Assembly: GCA_030603365.1 (NCBI GenBank)
Contig: JAUVXV010000005.1
Location: 152,063-216,062, forward strand
Direction of reading: 5' to 3'
Source of the DNA: Candidatus Heimdallarchaeota archaeon
Lineage (GTDB): Archaea > Asgardarchaeota > Heimdallarchaeia > Heimdallarchaeales > Heimdallarchaeaceae
DNA: 64,000 nucleotides
In this document: in pieces, positions 50,821 through 58,884 of the stretch
How the letters are laid out: every line of letters begins with the position of its first letter
Numbering within the stretch: the stretch's first letter is position 1
The notes under the pieces: generated by a model
Databases searched by the model: none
Seen by the model: only the letters and a program-made list of their open reading frames with translations
What the model was told of the DNA's origin: nothing
Program-made: the position numbers and the translations under genes

Positions 50821-53007
50821 GTGCCTAGAAAAGATCATCAACAACGTGGTAAAAGAAGATTCTATAGGAAAGGTAGAGGGCATTTTAAAGGTCAGAGTTG
50901 GCAATCTTTTAAAGAAGATTTTCGTATGCATTACAGAGTTAAGAGGAGGAAGCATTTCTTCCCTGATGAGCATACTATCGAACACACAATTGCTTTTCTA
51001 GGAAATCCAAACGTTGGAAAATCTTCGCTTTTTAATGTTTTGACTGGTTCTCATCAGCATATTGGAAACTGGCCAGGAAAGACTGTAGAAAGAAAAGAAG
51101 GTCATTTCATTCTCTCAGATGAGTATTTCTCTCTTGTTGATTTACCAGGTACTTATTCCCTAGCAGCTAGGTCCGAGGAAGAATTAGTTACTCGTCAATT
51201 TTTAGTTGAAGAAAAACCTGATCTTGTTTGTGTTATCGCTGATGCTACTAGATTGGAACGCACCTTATTTGTTGCTCTTCAAGCTATGGAATTGACAGAA
51301 AATGTTGCTATTATTATTAACATGAAGGATATTGCTGAGAAGGAATGTATAGATATTGACATAGCTCTACTTGAAGAGAAACTAGGAGTACCAATTCTAT
51401 ATGTTTGTGCTTATGAAACTAGTAGTATCATTAGAATCAAGAAGTTCCTCTATGATGCTTTGCATACTGTGAAGTATCAGTTTACTCCAGCAAAAGTTGT
51501 ATATTCTCCAAAAATTGAATTCATGATTAATAATATTTCTGAGCAAATAGAAGCTAGAGAAACTATGCTCGATTATCCTACTCGATGGCTAGCTTTCAAA
51601 ATCTTAGAAGGAGATAATCTTGTTAAAGATGAACTTTCCAAAGAATTTGATTTATCTAGTTTTGAAGAGAAAATAGATGACCTTGCTAGAACTGAAAGAT
51701 ACGATCCTGCAGTTGAGATTTCAAAACGAAAGTATAATGCACTGCACCAAGTAGTGTTTGAAGCAGTAGATGGTGCAGAAGGATTTGCAGAAACTTCGAG
51801 TGATAAAATAGATAGAGTCTTACTTCATAGAATATTGGGCTATCCAATACTTGTTGTTGTTTTTGCTACTTTCTTCCTAATTACTTTTTATGCTTCTACA
51901 CCATTAATCAACGGAATGGATTGGTTATTCAGTCAGTTCTCCTCATGGGTATCTAGCTCACTCGTTAGCATCAACTCACCACCATTTCTTACTAGTCTCT
52001 TAGTTGATGGAGTTATTACTGGAATTGCAGCTGTTCTCTTATTTATTCCAATCATACTGATTTTTTATGCTCTTATAGCAATTCTAGAAGATTCAGGTTA
52101 TCTAGCTCGTTCAGCATATCTTATGGATAAGGTGATGGGTAAATTCGGACTGCAAGGTTCTGCTTTTATGAGTCTAGTAATGGGTTTTGGTTGCAATGTC
52201 GCAGGTATAATGGCAACTAGAACAATAAAGAATAAACAAGAGAGAACAACTATGATAATTGCAAATTCATTTATTCCTTGTGCTGCGAGGTTAGGAGTCA
52301 TTGCTTTTCTTACAGGGATTTTCTTTCAACCTTGGCTTGCAGCTATTATCATGCTTTTGCTTTACACAACAAGTATACTTCTAGTTTTGGTTACTGCTTT
52401 TATTTTTAGACTGTTCTATGAACATGAAGACCCACTTCCGCTAATAATGGAACTTCCAGAATATCGACGTCCAAGATTCAGAAATGTAATAAATCTAACT
52501 TGGGAAAGAACTGGTATTTTCATTAAAAAGGCTGGAACTTTCATTTTTATAGCTTCAATAGTGATATGGTTCATCAGTAATGTTCCTTATGTAAAACCTA
52601 CAGAAAATCCGGTTTTACTCTATGTTGGAATGAGTCCAGTGATTGTAACAAAGATATCAATTGCTGAATTTCTAGGAAGAGGATTAGAAGTTATCACTCT
52701 TCCTCTTTTTGGATTTGATTGGAAAATGACTATTCCTTTAATATTTGGGATACCAGCAAAAGAAGCAGTAATTTCAGCTTTAAGTATACTGTACTCTGGA
52801 GGAATAACTAAAGCAGTATGGACTATACCTCAAGCTATTTCCTTCCTTTTGTTCCAATTAACATATGCACCATGTTTTGCCACTATAGCAACAATAAAAT
52901 CGGAAACAAGAAGTTGGAAATTGACAGCTATTGGATTCTTTTACCCACTTATAATTACGATAATTCTAACAATTATTGTTTTTCAAACATTAGCAGCTAT
53001 TATGTAA
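50821..53007 (+). CDS. feoB: Ferrous iron transporter FeoB
   Basis: This 728-residue protein begins with a basic extension (about 1-50; DHQQRGKRRFYRKGRG) that is unusual for the family. The cytoplasmic G domain follows: G1 GNPNVGKSSLFNVLTGSHQH, the switch region NWPGKTVERKEG, G3 DLPGTYSL and G4 NMKD. A helical GDI-like spacer leads to the membrane channel, with the Gate motifs SGYLARSAYLMDKVMGKFGL, GFGCNVAGIMATRT and the mirrored IPCAARLGVI. It imports Fe2+. The start is GTG at 50821. It is followed by a small Cys-rich gene in the same operon. Confidence 0.96.
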   Translation: MPRKDHQQRGKRRFYRKGRGHFKGQSWQSFKEDFRMHYRVKRRKHFFPDEHTIEHTIAFLGNPNVGKSSLFNVLTGSHQHIGNWPGKTVERKEGHFILSDEYFSLVDLPGTYSLAARSEEELVTRQFLVEEKPDLVCVIADATRLERTLFVALQAMELTENVAIIINMKDIAEKECIDIDIALLEEKLGVPILYVCAYETSSIIRIKKFLYDALHTVKYQFTPAKVVYSPKIEFMINNISEQIEARETMLDYPTRWLAFKILEGDNLVKDELSKEFDLSSFEEKIDDLARTERYDPAVEISKRKYNALHQVVFEAVDGAEGFAETSSDKIDRVLLHRILGYPILVVVFATFFLITFYASTPLINGMDWLFSQFSSWVSSSLVSINSPPFLTSLLVDGVITGIAAVLLFIPIILIFYALIAILEDSGYLARSAYLMDKVMGKFGLQGSAFMSLVMGFGCNVAGIMATRTIKNKQERTTMIIANSFIPCAARLGVIAFLTGIFFQPWLAAIIMLLLYTTSILLVLVTAFIFRLFYEHEDPLPLIMELPEYRRPRFRNVINLTWERTGIFIKKAGTFIFIASIVIWFISNVPYVKPTENPVLLYVGMSPVIVTKISIAEFLGRGLEVITLPLFGFDWKMTIPLIFGIPAKEAVISALSILYSGGITKAVWTIPQAISFLLFQLTYAPCFATIATIKSETRSWKLTAIGFFYPLIITIILTIIVFQTLAAIM

Positions 53008-53017
53008 GGGTGAAACC

Positions 53018-53191
53018 ATGAATTCTTGTGATGATGAAACTGAAACTCTTTCGTTCTGGGTAAGATTTAGAAGGAGATTTGTTAGATTGTTCTTATCTCA
53101 AGGTAACTGCAGTGAATCTTGTGACGAATGCTCAAAGTGTCCTTGGATAGATAAAGAAAAATATTCTTTTGAAATAAAAAAAAGAGGATGA
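53018..53191 (+). CDS. Small Cys-rich protein in the feo operon
   Basis: This 57-residue protein starts with ATG at 53018, 10 bases after feoB, with a good ribosome binding site GGGTGA (53008-53013). It is basic in the middle (FWVRFRRRFVRLF) and has a cysteine cluster GNCSESCDECSKCPW (C31, C35, C38, C41), giving C-x3-C-x2-C-x2-C. Position and size recall FeoC or the small Cys-rich FeoB-associated proteins of bacteria, but the sequence is not clearly either. It could carry an Fe-S cluster or bind Fe2+ and tune FeoB. The operon context is firm; the function is inferred. Confidence 0.65.
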   Translation: MNSCDDETETLSFWVRFRRRFVRLFLSQGNCSESCDECSKCPWIDKEKYSFEIKKRG

Positions 53192-53197
53192 AAGAGA

Positions 53198-54580
53198 TTA
53201 GTGTTCTGTTTTACTTGTAAATTTGAAACTCTTTGCCCTTATAGGTGCAACCATGCTTCCAATTCCCATCATTGAAGTAGGTTGTCTTATTTCTTTTCCA
53301 ACATCAATGTCTTTCAAGAATCTGGGGAGTTCATCAGTAAATCTCATGTTTTTGGCAGAACCAACTATTTCACCATTCTTAATGATGAATAATCCATCTT
53401 TTGACATACCTGTTATTGATCCTACAGGTGGATTAACAAAGTTAGTATAATGAAGATTTGTTACAAGCAATCCATCATCAACCTCAGCTATTAGTTCTTC
53501 TTTTGGTTTTAGTCCAGGTTTCATTACCATTGCAAATGGAAATCCTATAGTACGACCAAAGAAACTAAATCCACAACCTTTTGGCACAGCTCCTAATTTA
53601 GCAGCATGCAACCTTGAAAAAGCATAATTCTTCAAGATTCCATCTTCAATAACAGGGAAACTTTGAGTAGCCAATCCCTCATCATCAATAGGTCTTGCAC
53701 TTAGTAAATCTAAGTTGTGTGGATCATTGACGAGTGTCAAATCATCATCAAAAACTTGTTGTCCAATTCTGTCGTTTAAGAAACTTCTTCTGTTGATTAA
53801 CTGCATTGAAGATGTTGCCATAGCTGTCATCAAAACTAGTGTGAATGCTGCTTGATGATCAAATACTACCTCGTAATCTCCCGGTTCAATTGATACAGTT
53901 CCTAATCCCTTCACTGCACGTTCAGCTACTTCTTGGGATTCAGTTTCCATATCAAGTTTGTTAAAAATCCGACCACCAAAATCACTATTTGATCTGCTCT
54001 CTTCATCAGAATCTTGAGCGTGTATATTCAAAGTAGTTCCTATAATTGTAGAAGGATAAATAACTTCAACATCAGAAGAAGATGAATATATTCTGAACCC
54101 ATCAGATAACAAGAAATTACCAGAAACACCAGCTACTTTTTGATCAACAGCTTCTCCAGCAATAATTGCTCCATCTATTTTATCCACAATATCATCTGGC
54201 TGAAGATTTTGAGCACTCGGATCATTAAGTTGAAGATTGGGATACTCTTGCTTCTCCTTAAAGATTCCAGGATACATAGGATCTGGTGGAACTAATTTAG
54301 CTACCTTTGTAACGTATTCAGCAAGTTTTACTATGCTTTCTTTGGATAAATCATTAGTAACTGAAGTTGATTTTTGTTTATCATTGTAGACTACAGTGAG
54401 CTCAAAAGATCTCTTGAAGTCTACATAGTTTTGTAGAATTTCTGAATTGGAAAATCTTGTTGCATACTGTCTGGCTACATCTGCATTTACGAAAGCTTCT
54501 GCACCTAATTCTTTTACTCTTTTCAGAGCTAATTCAGCTAATTCGTGTAGTAGTTCTTTTTGTTGTTCTAAACTCATCAT
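53198..54580 (-). CDS. pmbA: TldD/PmbA family protein, PmbA (TldE) subunit
   Basis: The start is set at the ATG pair at 54580/54577 with GGGTGAT directly upstream; a longer frame to 54703 overlaps tldD. About 460 residues have the family's beta-rich C-terminal half: SIEPGDYEVVFDHQAAFTLV, then RRSFLNDRIGQQVFDD, SFPVIEDGILKNYAFSRLHA and NPPVGSITGMSKDGLFIIKN. The HExxxH motif of TldD is absent (DHQAAFTLV instead), as expected for the non-catalytic partner. With TldD it forms a heterodimeric metalloprotease that degrades or matures peptides. It begins 2 bases after the tldD stop. Confidence 0.92.
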   Translation of the reverse strand: MMSLEQQKELLHELAELALKRVKELGAEAFVNADVARQYATRFSNSEILQNYVDFKRSFELTVVYNDKQKSTSVTNDLSKESIVKLAEYVTKVAKLVPPDPMYPGIFKEKQEYPNLQLNDPSAQNLQPDDIVDKIDGAIIAGEAVDQKVAGVSGNFLLSDGFRIYSSSSDVEVIYPSTIIGTTLNIHAQDSDEESRSNSDFGGRIFNKLDMETESQEVAERAVKGLGTVSIEPGDYEVVFDHQAAFTLVLMTAMATSSMQLINRRSFLNDRIGQQVFDDDLTLVNDPHNLDLLSARPIDDEGLATQSFPVIEDGILKNYAFSRLHAAKLGAVPKGCGFSFFGRTIGFPFAMVMKPGLKPKEELIAEVDDGLLVTNLHYTNFVNPPVGSITGMSKDGLFIIKNGEIVGSAKNMRFTDELPRFLKDIDVGKEIRQPTSMMGIGSMVAPIRAKSFKFTSKTEH

Positions 54581-54582
54581 AA

Positions 54583-56025
54583 TCACCCTGTAAAAATACT
54601 CACGTCCTTGAATCTCGAATGGGGTCCTCCATGAGAAACCCACATAGCCTGCATGTGTGGTGCGCCTTTTCCACAACTGGGTCCAAGTCCTTCTATAGCC
54701 CATTCTTTAGTCATCATGTCTAAACTTCCCCAGAATTCAGGAGTTGCAGCTTGATACAATGTGTTCTTGAGCGGACCAGTAATTTCTCCATTCTTTATCT
54801 CATAAGCTATTTGCACAGCAAATTGGAAATTTGTTCTTTTATCATCAATTGAGTGAGATTTCCAGCCAATACCATAGATTCCTTCATCAGTTTCTTCAAT
54901 TAAAGCATCAATATTTCTAGGTCCTTCTTTATCAGGTTCAAGATAGAGATTACTCATACGTACTAATGGAACTCTATTATAACGCGCAATTCGAGCATTT
55001 CCATTACTGTGATCTAGACCTACTATTTTTGCTGTTTGACGATCAGATTGATATCCTTTGAATATTCCTTCTCTTACTACATCAAATTTCTTAGTGGCTA
55101 CACCTTCATGATCATATTTCTCATGTCCTAAAACATAGGGCATAGTTGGATCACAAACAAGGTTAACTTTCTCAGAGCCATATTTGTAGTTGGAACCAAG
55201 CTTGTCTAAAGTTAGAAAACTAGTTCCAGCGAAATCAGCTTCCCAGCCAAGAACCCTATCTAGTTCAGAAGGATGACCAACGCTTTCATGGATTGTTAGA
55301 CCTAATTGAAACGGTTCTAAAATAAAGTTGGCTTTCTGAGGTTTAGGAGCTTTAGCTACAGTTGCAAGAATTACTGCTTCTTTAGCAATTTGATCTGAAG
55401 TTTTTTCAAAATCAAACTTTTCTATAAACTCATAACCTCTCATTTCAAATAATCCTTCATTTCTAGATTGATTATCTTCTGCAATGGCTATAACAGAAAC
55501 ATTTGCACCTGTAAACACTTCTTCTTGAGTAATCCTAGTGCCTTCGCTGTTGCCATAATCCAAATAGACATTGTAAAAAGCCATGCCATTGCTACGAGAT
55601 TTGATTATGTCTCCTTTTTCCATGATAATTTGATCTGATAATTTTAAAATCTCAATCTTATCTTCGAGTGGAATATCAAATGGATCTATTTTGAATGGTG
55701 TTTTGTATTTATCCTTTATTATCGGTTCTTCAGTTAGAACGATTGGATTTTTTTGAACTTTACTTGTTGCTTCTGCCTCTTTAATTGCTAAATTAGTAAT
55801 CTCATCGACATTGCTTTCATCAATTACAGCTGTTGAAGCAAATCCCCATGCTCCATTTTTGATAACTCGTATACCGTATCCTCTATCATCATAAATACCG
55901 CATGATTCAATTTGCCCATCTCTTGTTGAAATATTCTCATATTTGTAACCAAATACTCGTACTTCAGCAAAAGAAGCTCCTTTTAATTCAGCTTTGGATA
56001 TTGCATTTGCTATTAAATCATCCAT
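54583..56025 (-). CDS. tldD: Metalloprotease TldD
   Basis: This 480-residue protein has the catalytic segment FQLGLTIHESVGHPSELDRV, with the HExxxH zinc motif of TldD. The N-terminus YENISTRDGQIESCGIYDDR and the C-terminal YGIGWKSHSIDDKRTNFQFA and GEITGPLKNTLYQ are family hallmarks. It is the active subunit of the TldD/TldE protease, acting in the cytosol on unfolded peptides or on modified-peptide precursors. No peptide precursor gene is seen nearby. Its stop codon overlaps the ribosome binding site of pmbA, so synthesis of the two subunits is coupled. Confidence 0.95.
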   Translation of the reverse strand: MDDLIANAISKAELKGASFAEVRVFGYKYENISTRDGQIESCGIYDDRGYGIRVIKNGAWGFASTAVIDESNVDEITNLAIKEAEATSKVQKNPIVLTEEPIIKDKYKTPFKIDPFDIPLEDKIEILKLSDQIIMEKGDIIKSRSNGMAFYNVYLDYGNSEGTRITQEEVFTGANVSVIAIAEDNQSRNEGLFEMRGYEFIEKFDFEKTSDQIAKEAVILATVAKAPKPQKANFILEPFQLGLTIHESVGHPSELDRVLGWEADFAGTSFLTLDKLGSNYKYGSEKVNLVCDPTMPYVLGHEKYDHEGVATKKFDVVREGIFKGYQSDRQTAKIVGLDHSNGNARIARYNRVPLVRMSNLYLEPDKEGPRNIDALIEETDEGIYGIGWKSHSIDDKRTNFQFAVQIAYEIKNGEITGPLKNTLYQAATPEFWGSLDMMTKEWAIEGLGPSCGKGAPHMQAMWVSHGGPHSRFKDVSIFTG

Positions 56026-56121
56026 TTAAATCAAGATAATTTTTCGTATCCATTTAAAATATTATCGTAACGAAGCTAGAGTGACTAATAATAATGAAGA
56101 AAAAGAAGAAAAGAATGAAAC

Positions 56122-56574
56122 TTATTTTCTATTTGTATGTCTTTTATGTATTCTCCACCCAAGTATCGAACCAGCTACAAGAAAGAACATCAATGGAATT
56201 GCTATTCCAAATTCAGGAATTGCTGGATCTTCCACAGTGATCTGGTTTTGATAACTTCCTGCAATATTACATGTAGCTTTGACCTTTATAATATCACTGT
56301 GAACAGCTGGAACATCGAATGTGTCTTCATGGTAAGCTGTTGTAGTCTGACTTGTATAACCTCGAGTAACATTTAGAACATCATTGACCCAAATTTCTAT
56401 AAGTTCGATGTAATGTGTATTAACATCACTCACACCATGATTGACTCTTACTGTAAGAACATCAGTAGCAAAATTATAGTCTAAAATCATATCTGAAGGA
56501 GAATGAGCTTCACTTAAACCTACAAAGAATATTGAGATACAGAAAAGCGCAATTACAAAAGTTTGTTTTTTCAT
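56122..56574 (-). CDS. Secreted surface protein with PEF-type C-terminal signal
   Basis: ATG at 56574 gives 150 residues. A signal peptide (FVIALFCISIFFVGLSEA) and a beta-sandwich-like domain (HSDIIKVKATCNIAGS) are followed by the C-terminus DPAIPEFGIAIPLMFFLVAG, then SILGWRIHKRHTNRK. P-E-F-G, a hydrophobic helix and a basic tail resemble archaeal PEF-CTERM signals recognised by archaeosortases. It would be exported and lipid-anchored. I do not recognise the extracellular domain. TTG codons at 56586 and 56583 are alternative starts. Confidence 0.7.
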   Translation of the reverse strand: MKKQTFVIALFCISIFFVGLSEAHSPSDMILDYNFATDVLTVRVNHGVSDVNTHYIELIEIWVNDVLNVTRGYTSQTTTAYHEDTFDVPAVHSDIIKVKATCNIAGSYQNQITVEDPAIPEFGIAIPLMFFLVAGSILGWRIHKRHTNRK

Positions 56575-56586
56575 TTTTATCAACAA

Positions 56587-56921
56587 CTTTCCTAATTACT
56601 TCAAACACAATTTATAGTTATAAGTCCTACTAATTTTCCATTTTAAAGGATAGAGTGAATTTATTCACAATCTTAAATCATCCATAAAAACAAAGTTGGT
56701 GTTTCGTGTTAATTTAAGATTTTATATAAACGAAGCTGGGGGAGATTCTTATTAACTTATATTGCATGAAGAGATAGTGTAAACCTTGGATACAATCATT
56801 CTGAAACAAATCAAACTAACTGAAGCTGAAACATAGCTAATTTTATTAATAACTCTAATTTCAACAAAGTTTATTACCAATAATTGTCTACCATTATTGT
56901 TAGAGCAGTTGAAGTAAGAAA
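56587..56921. other. 335-base region between divergent surface-protein genes
   Basis: No gene is seen. It contains a perfect 14-base palindrome (56655-56668, gtgaat-tt-attcac), a possible regulator site. A TATA-like tttatataaa (about 56719-56728) faces the beta-helix gene, which would then have a leader of about 170 bases. Confidence 0.35.
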
Positions 56922-58568
56922 ATGCAAAGGAAAAATATTATTTACAATAAAATTATAGTCGGAATAGTTTTAGCTTTGGTAATTCTGTTTTCAATTAGAG
57001 TAGAGACTGAGTTAGATATAACACTTAACAATTATTATCATGTAACAAAGACTGATGTTCGTAATGTTCAAATTCCCATTTCCTTTGATTTTACACCTCA
57101 TGTTCCTATTGAAATCGTTTCTGATGACAATTTCACTGATTATGGCTTTCCTGGTTCAGGAAACACAACTCATCCTTACATTATTGAGAATTACATTATA
57201 ACTACTACAGATTATGCAGGGATTTATATTTCAGGAACAACAAAATATTTTCTTATACGTAACTGCTATGTAGATGCTGAATATAATAGCATTTACATTG
57301 AGAATGTTGCTGATGGAACAACTTCAATAATAAATAACATTTGTAACAATAATTCCATTGGTATCTATCTGAGGTATTCTTCTGGTTGTACTCTTACTAA
57401 CAACACCTGTAACAAAAGCTTTGACGGTATCTATCTCTATTCTTCTTCTGATTCAACGATAACTGAAAACACATGTAACAACAACTACGAATATGGTATC
57501 TATCTTTCTTCTTCTTCTGGTTCTACTCTGACTGATAACACTTGTACCTTCAATAACGGGCATGGTATAAGTCTAGAGGATTCTTCTGGTTCTACTCTGA
57601 CTGATAACACTTGTACCAACAACGCTTGGTCTGGTATAATTCTGGAGGGTTCTTCTGGTTCTACTCTGACTGATAACACTTGCATCAACAATAACAATGA
57701 TGGTATCACACTGATCTCTTCTGATTCTTGTCTTATTACTTACAATCTTTTACAAGAAAACGAAGAATATGGAATTTACTTAGGTTCTGGCTCTAGTAGC
57801 AATATTATCCATCATAACACCTTCATAGATAACAACATATCAGGAGCTTCTCAAGCAACAGATGAAGGAGAAAATAACAAATGGTATGATTCTGAAACAA
57901 AAGAAGGAAATTGGTGGTCAGATTTAGAAGCTTATTGTACTTATAACATTGACGGTACAACTAATTCTAAAGACAAATATCCCTTAAATAGAGCACAAAA
58001 TTGTCTTAATCCTGCTGTTATTTCCACAATTTCTATAGTTATTCCCGTACTTGTTAGTTTAGCGGTATTAGCTTTGGTTATACCAAAATATGGTGTTCCT
58101 TACACAAAAAAGACAGTGATTCCTTATTTACGTAAACGAAAAGCTGAAGCTGAAAGACAGCTTCTGAAAGCTAGTTTAATAACTTGCCCTAATTGTGGAA
58201 ACAATATTGAACTATCTTCACAATTCTGTGAAAAATGTGGAACAACTTCTCCAGAGATAAGAACAAGACTAATAGTCAGACATAAAAAACTAAAGAATTT
58301 GGAACTTGATGAATTGGAATCAAGAAGAGCTTCATTGAATCGTATTCAAATCTTTGCTGTAATCCTTTTTGTTGTTGCTATACTTGGAGGAGTACCTAGC
58401 GGGATTTTGCTAGGATTTGCATTGGGTTGGGGTGGTGATGTTGGATTAGGAATCTTTCTAGTAATTCTCTGTCTTGTTTTTATTATTTCAATTCCATTGA
58501 TTATTATATTTGTCATTAAACCTAATAAAAAAGCATTAAAAATTGAAATGATTAAAAGAATTCAATAA
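56922..58568 (+). CDS. Secreted NosD-like beta-helix protein with cytoplasmic zinc ribbon and two-helix module
   Basis: This 548-residue protein has a signal peptide (about 1-28) and entry segment GFPGSGNTTHPYIIENYII. A beta-helix follows (about 90-320) with near-identical 23-residue coils (SSGSTLTDNTC repeated). Its cap reads TKEGNWWSDLEAYCTYNIDG. A membrane helix lies at about 365-388. The cytoplasmic side has RKRKAEAERQ, then a zinc ribbon CPNCGNNIELSSQFCEKCG (two CxxC), a helical linker and two final membrane helices. It is a paralog of the protein at 46734 with an added ribbon. The combination of an outside carbohydrate-type helix and an inside metal ribbon suggests a transmembrane sensor or assembly protein. 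Confidence 0.85.
   Translation: MQRKNIIYNKIIVGIVLALVILFSIRVETELDITLNNYYHVTKTDVRNVQIPISFDFTPHVPIEIVSDDNFTDYGFPGSGNTTHPYIIENYIITTTDYAGIYISGTTKYFLIRNCYVDAEYNSIYIENVADGTTSIINNICNNNSIGIYLRYSSGCTLTNNTCNKSFDGIYLYSSSDSTITENTCNNNYEYGIYLSSSSGSTLTDNTCTFNNGHGISLEDSSGSTLTDNTCTNNAWSGIILEGSSGSTLTDNTCINNNNDGITLISSDSCLITYNLLQENEEYGIYLGSGSSSNIIHHNTFIDNNISGASQATDEGENNKWYDSETKEGNWWSDLEAYCTYNIDGTTNSKDKYPLNRAQNCLNPAVISTISIVIPVLVSLAVLALVIPKYGVPYTKKTVIPYLRKRKAEAERQLLKASLITCPNCGNNIELSSQFCEKCGTTSPEIRTRLIVRHKKLKNLELDELESRRASLNRIQIFAVILFVVAILGGVPSGILLGFALGWGGDVGLGIFLVILCLVFIISIPLIIIFVIKPNKKALKIEMIKRIQ
57513..57719 (+). repeat. Three near-identical 69-base repeats inside the beta-helix gene
   Basis: The segment beginning tcttctggttctactctgac recurs at 57513, 57582 and 57651, a period of 69 bases (23 codons, one helix coil). 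The copies are far more alike than other coils of the same protein, so coil number has recently expanded and may vary between strains. Confidence 0.85.
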
Positions 58569-58666
58569 TTCATTTGAGAGTTTCTTGTGATTTTTTTTAA
58601 GTGTCCCTTTAGTACATACTTTTCTTATGTTAAGAGATATAATCTTGTTGTGGAAGATAAGATTCC

Positions 58667-58816
58667 ATGCATCGAGTATTTTTGATTTTGAGTAGCGCAG
58701 ATACAGTTGTTCACTGAGAATTGAGTTTTCCTTATTCATATAACTCTAAAATACACGGATTGATGGATCAGGTTAGAGTTATCCTGTGGGGTCCAACAGA
58801 AAAAATCGTTGTTGAA
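58667..58816 (+). pseudogene. Decayed copy of the DsrE-family gene at 59915
   Basis: ATG at 58667 opens MHRVFLILSSADTVVH, then TGA, then ELSFPYSYNSK, MDQVRVILWGPTEKIVVE. The intact gene reads MHRVFMILSSADKIVHQELS and MDQVRVILWGPTEKIVIE, so the copies align along the first 50 codons with a nonsense codon replacing CAA (Gln). After codon 50 the similarity stops. The missing second half and the internal stop make this a pseudogene. A TATA-like gatataatc (58635-58643) is still present 28 bases upstream. It lies just before the secreted glutaminase-like gene. Confidence 0.8.
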
Positions 58817-58884
58817 GTGTATATAATGACATTAGGAAGGTTTTCCAATAAATGTTTAAATATCTATTTTACTATTTTAACTAT

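Noticed and set aside
53198..54703. Extended N-terminus of PmbA reading through the end of tldD
   Set aside because: The extra 41 residues only restate the tldD region in another frame. The ATG pair at 54577-54580 has a good ribosome binding site.
57500..57709. Minus-strand 69-codon frame with repeated VLSVRVEPEE
   Set aside because: It is the antisense reading of the 69-base repeats in the beta-helix gene; the repetition comes from the sense strand.
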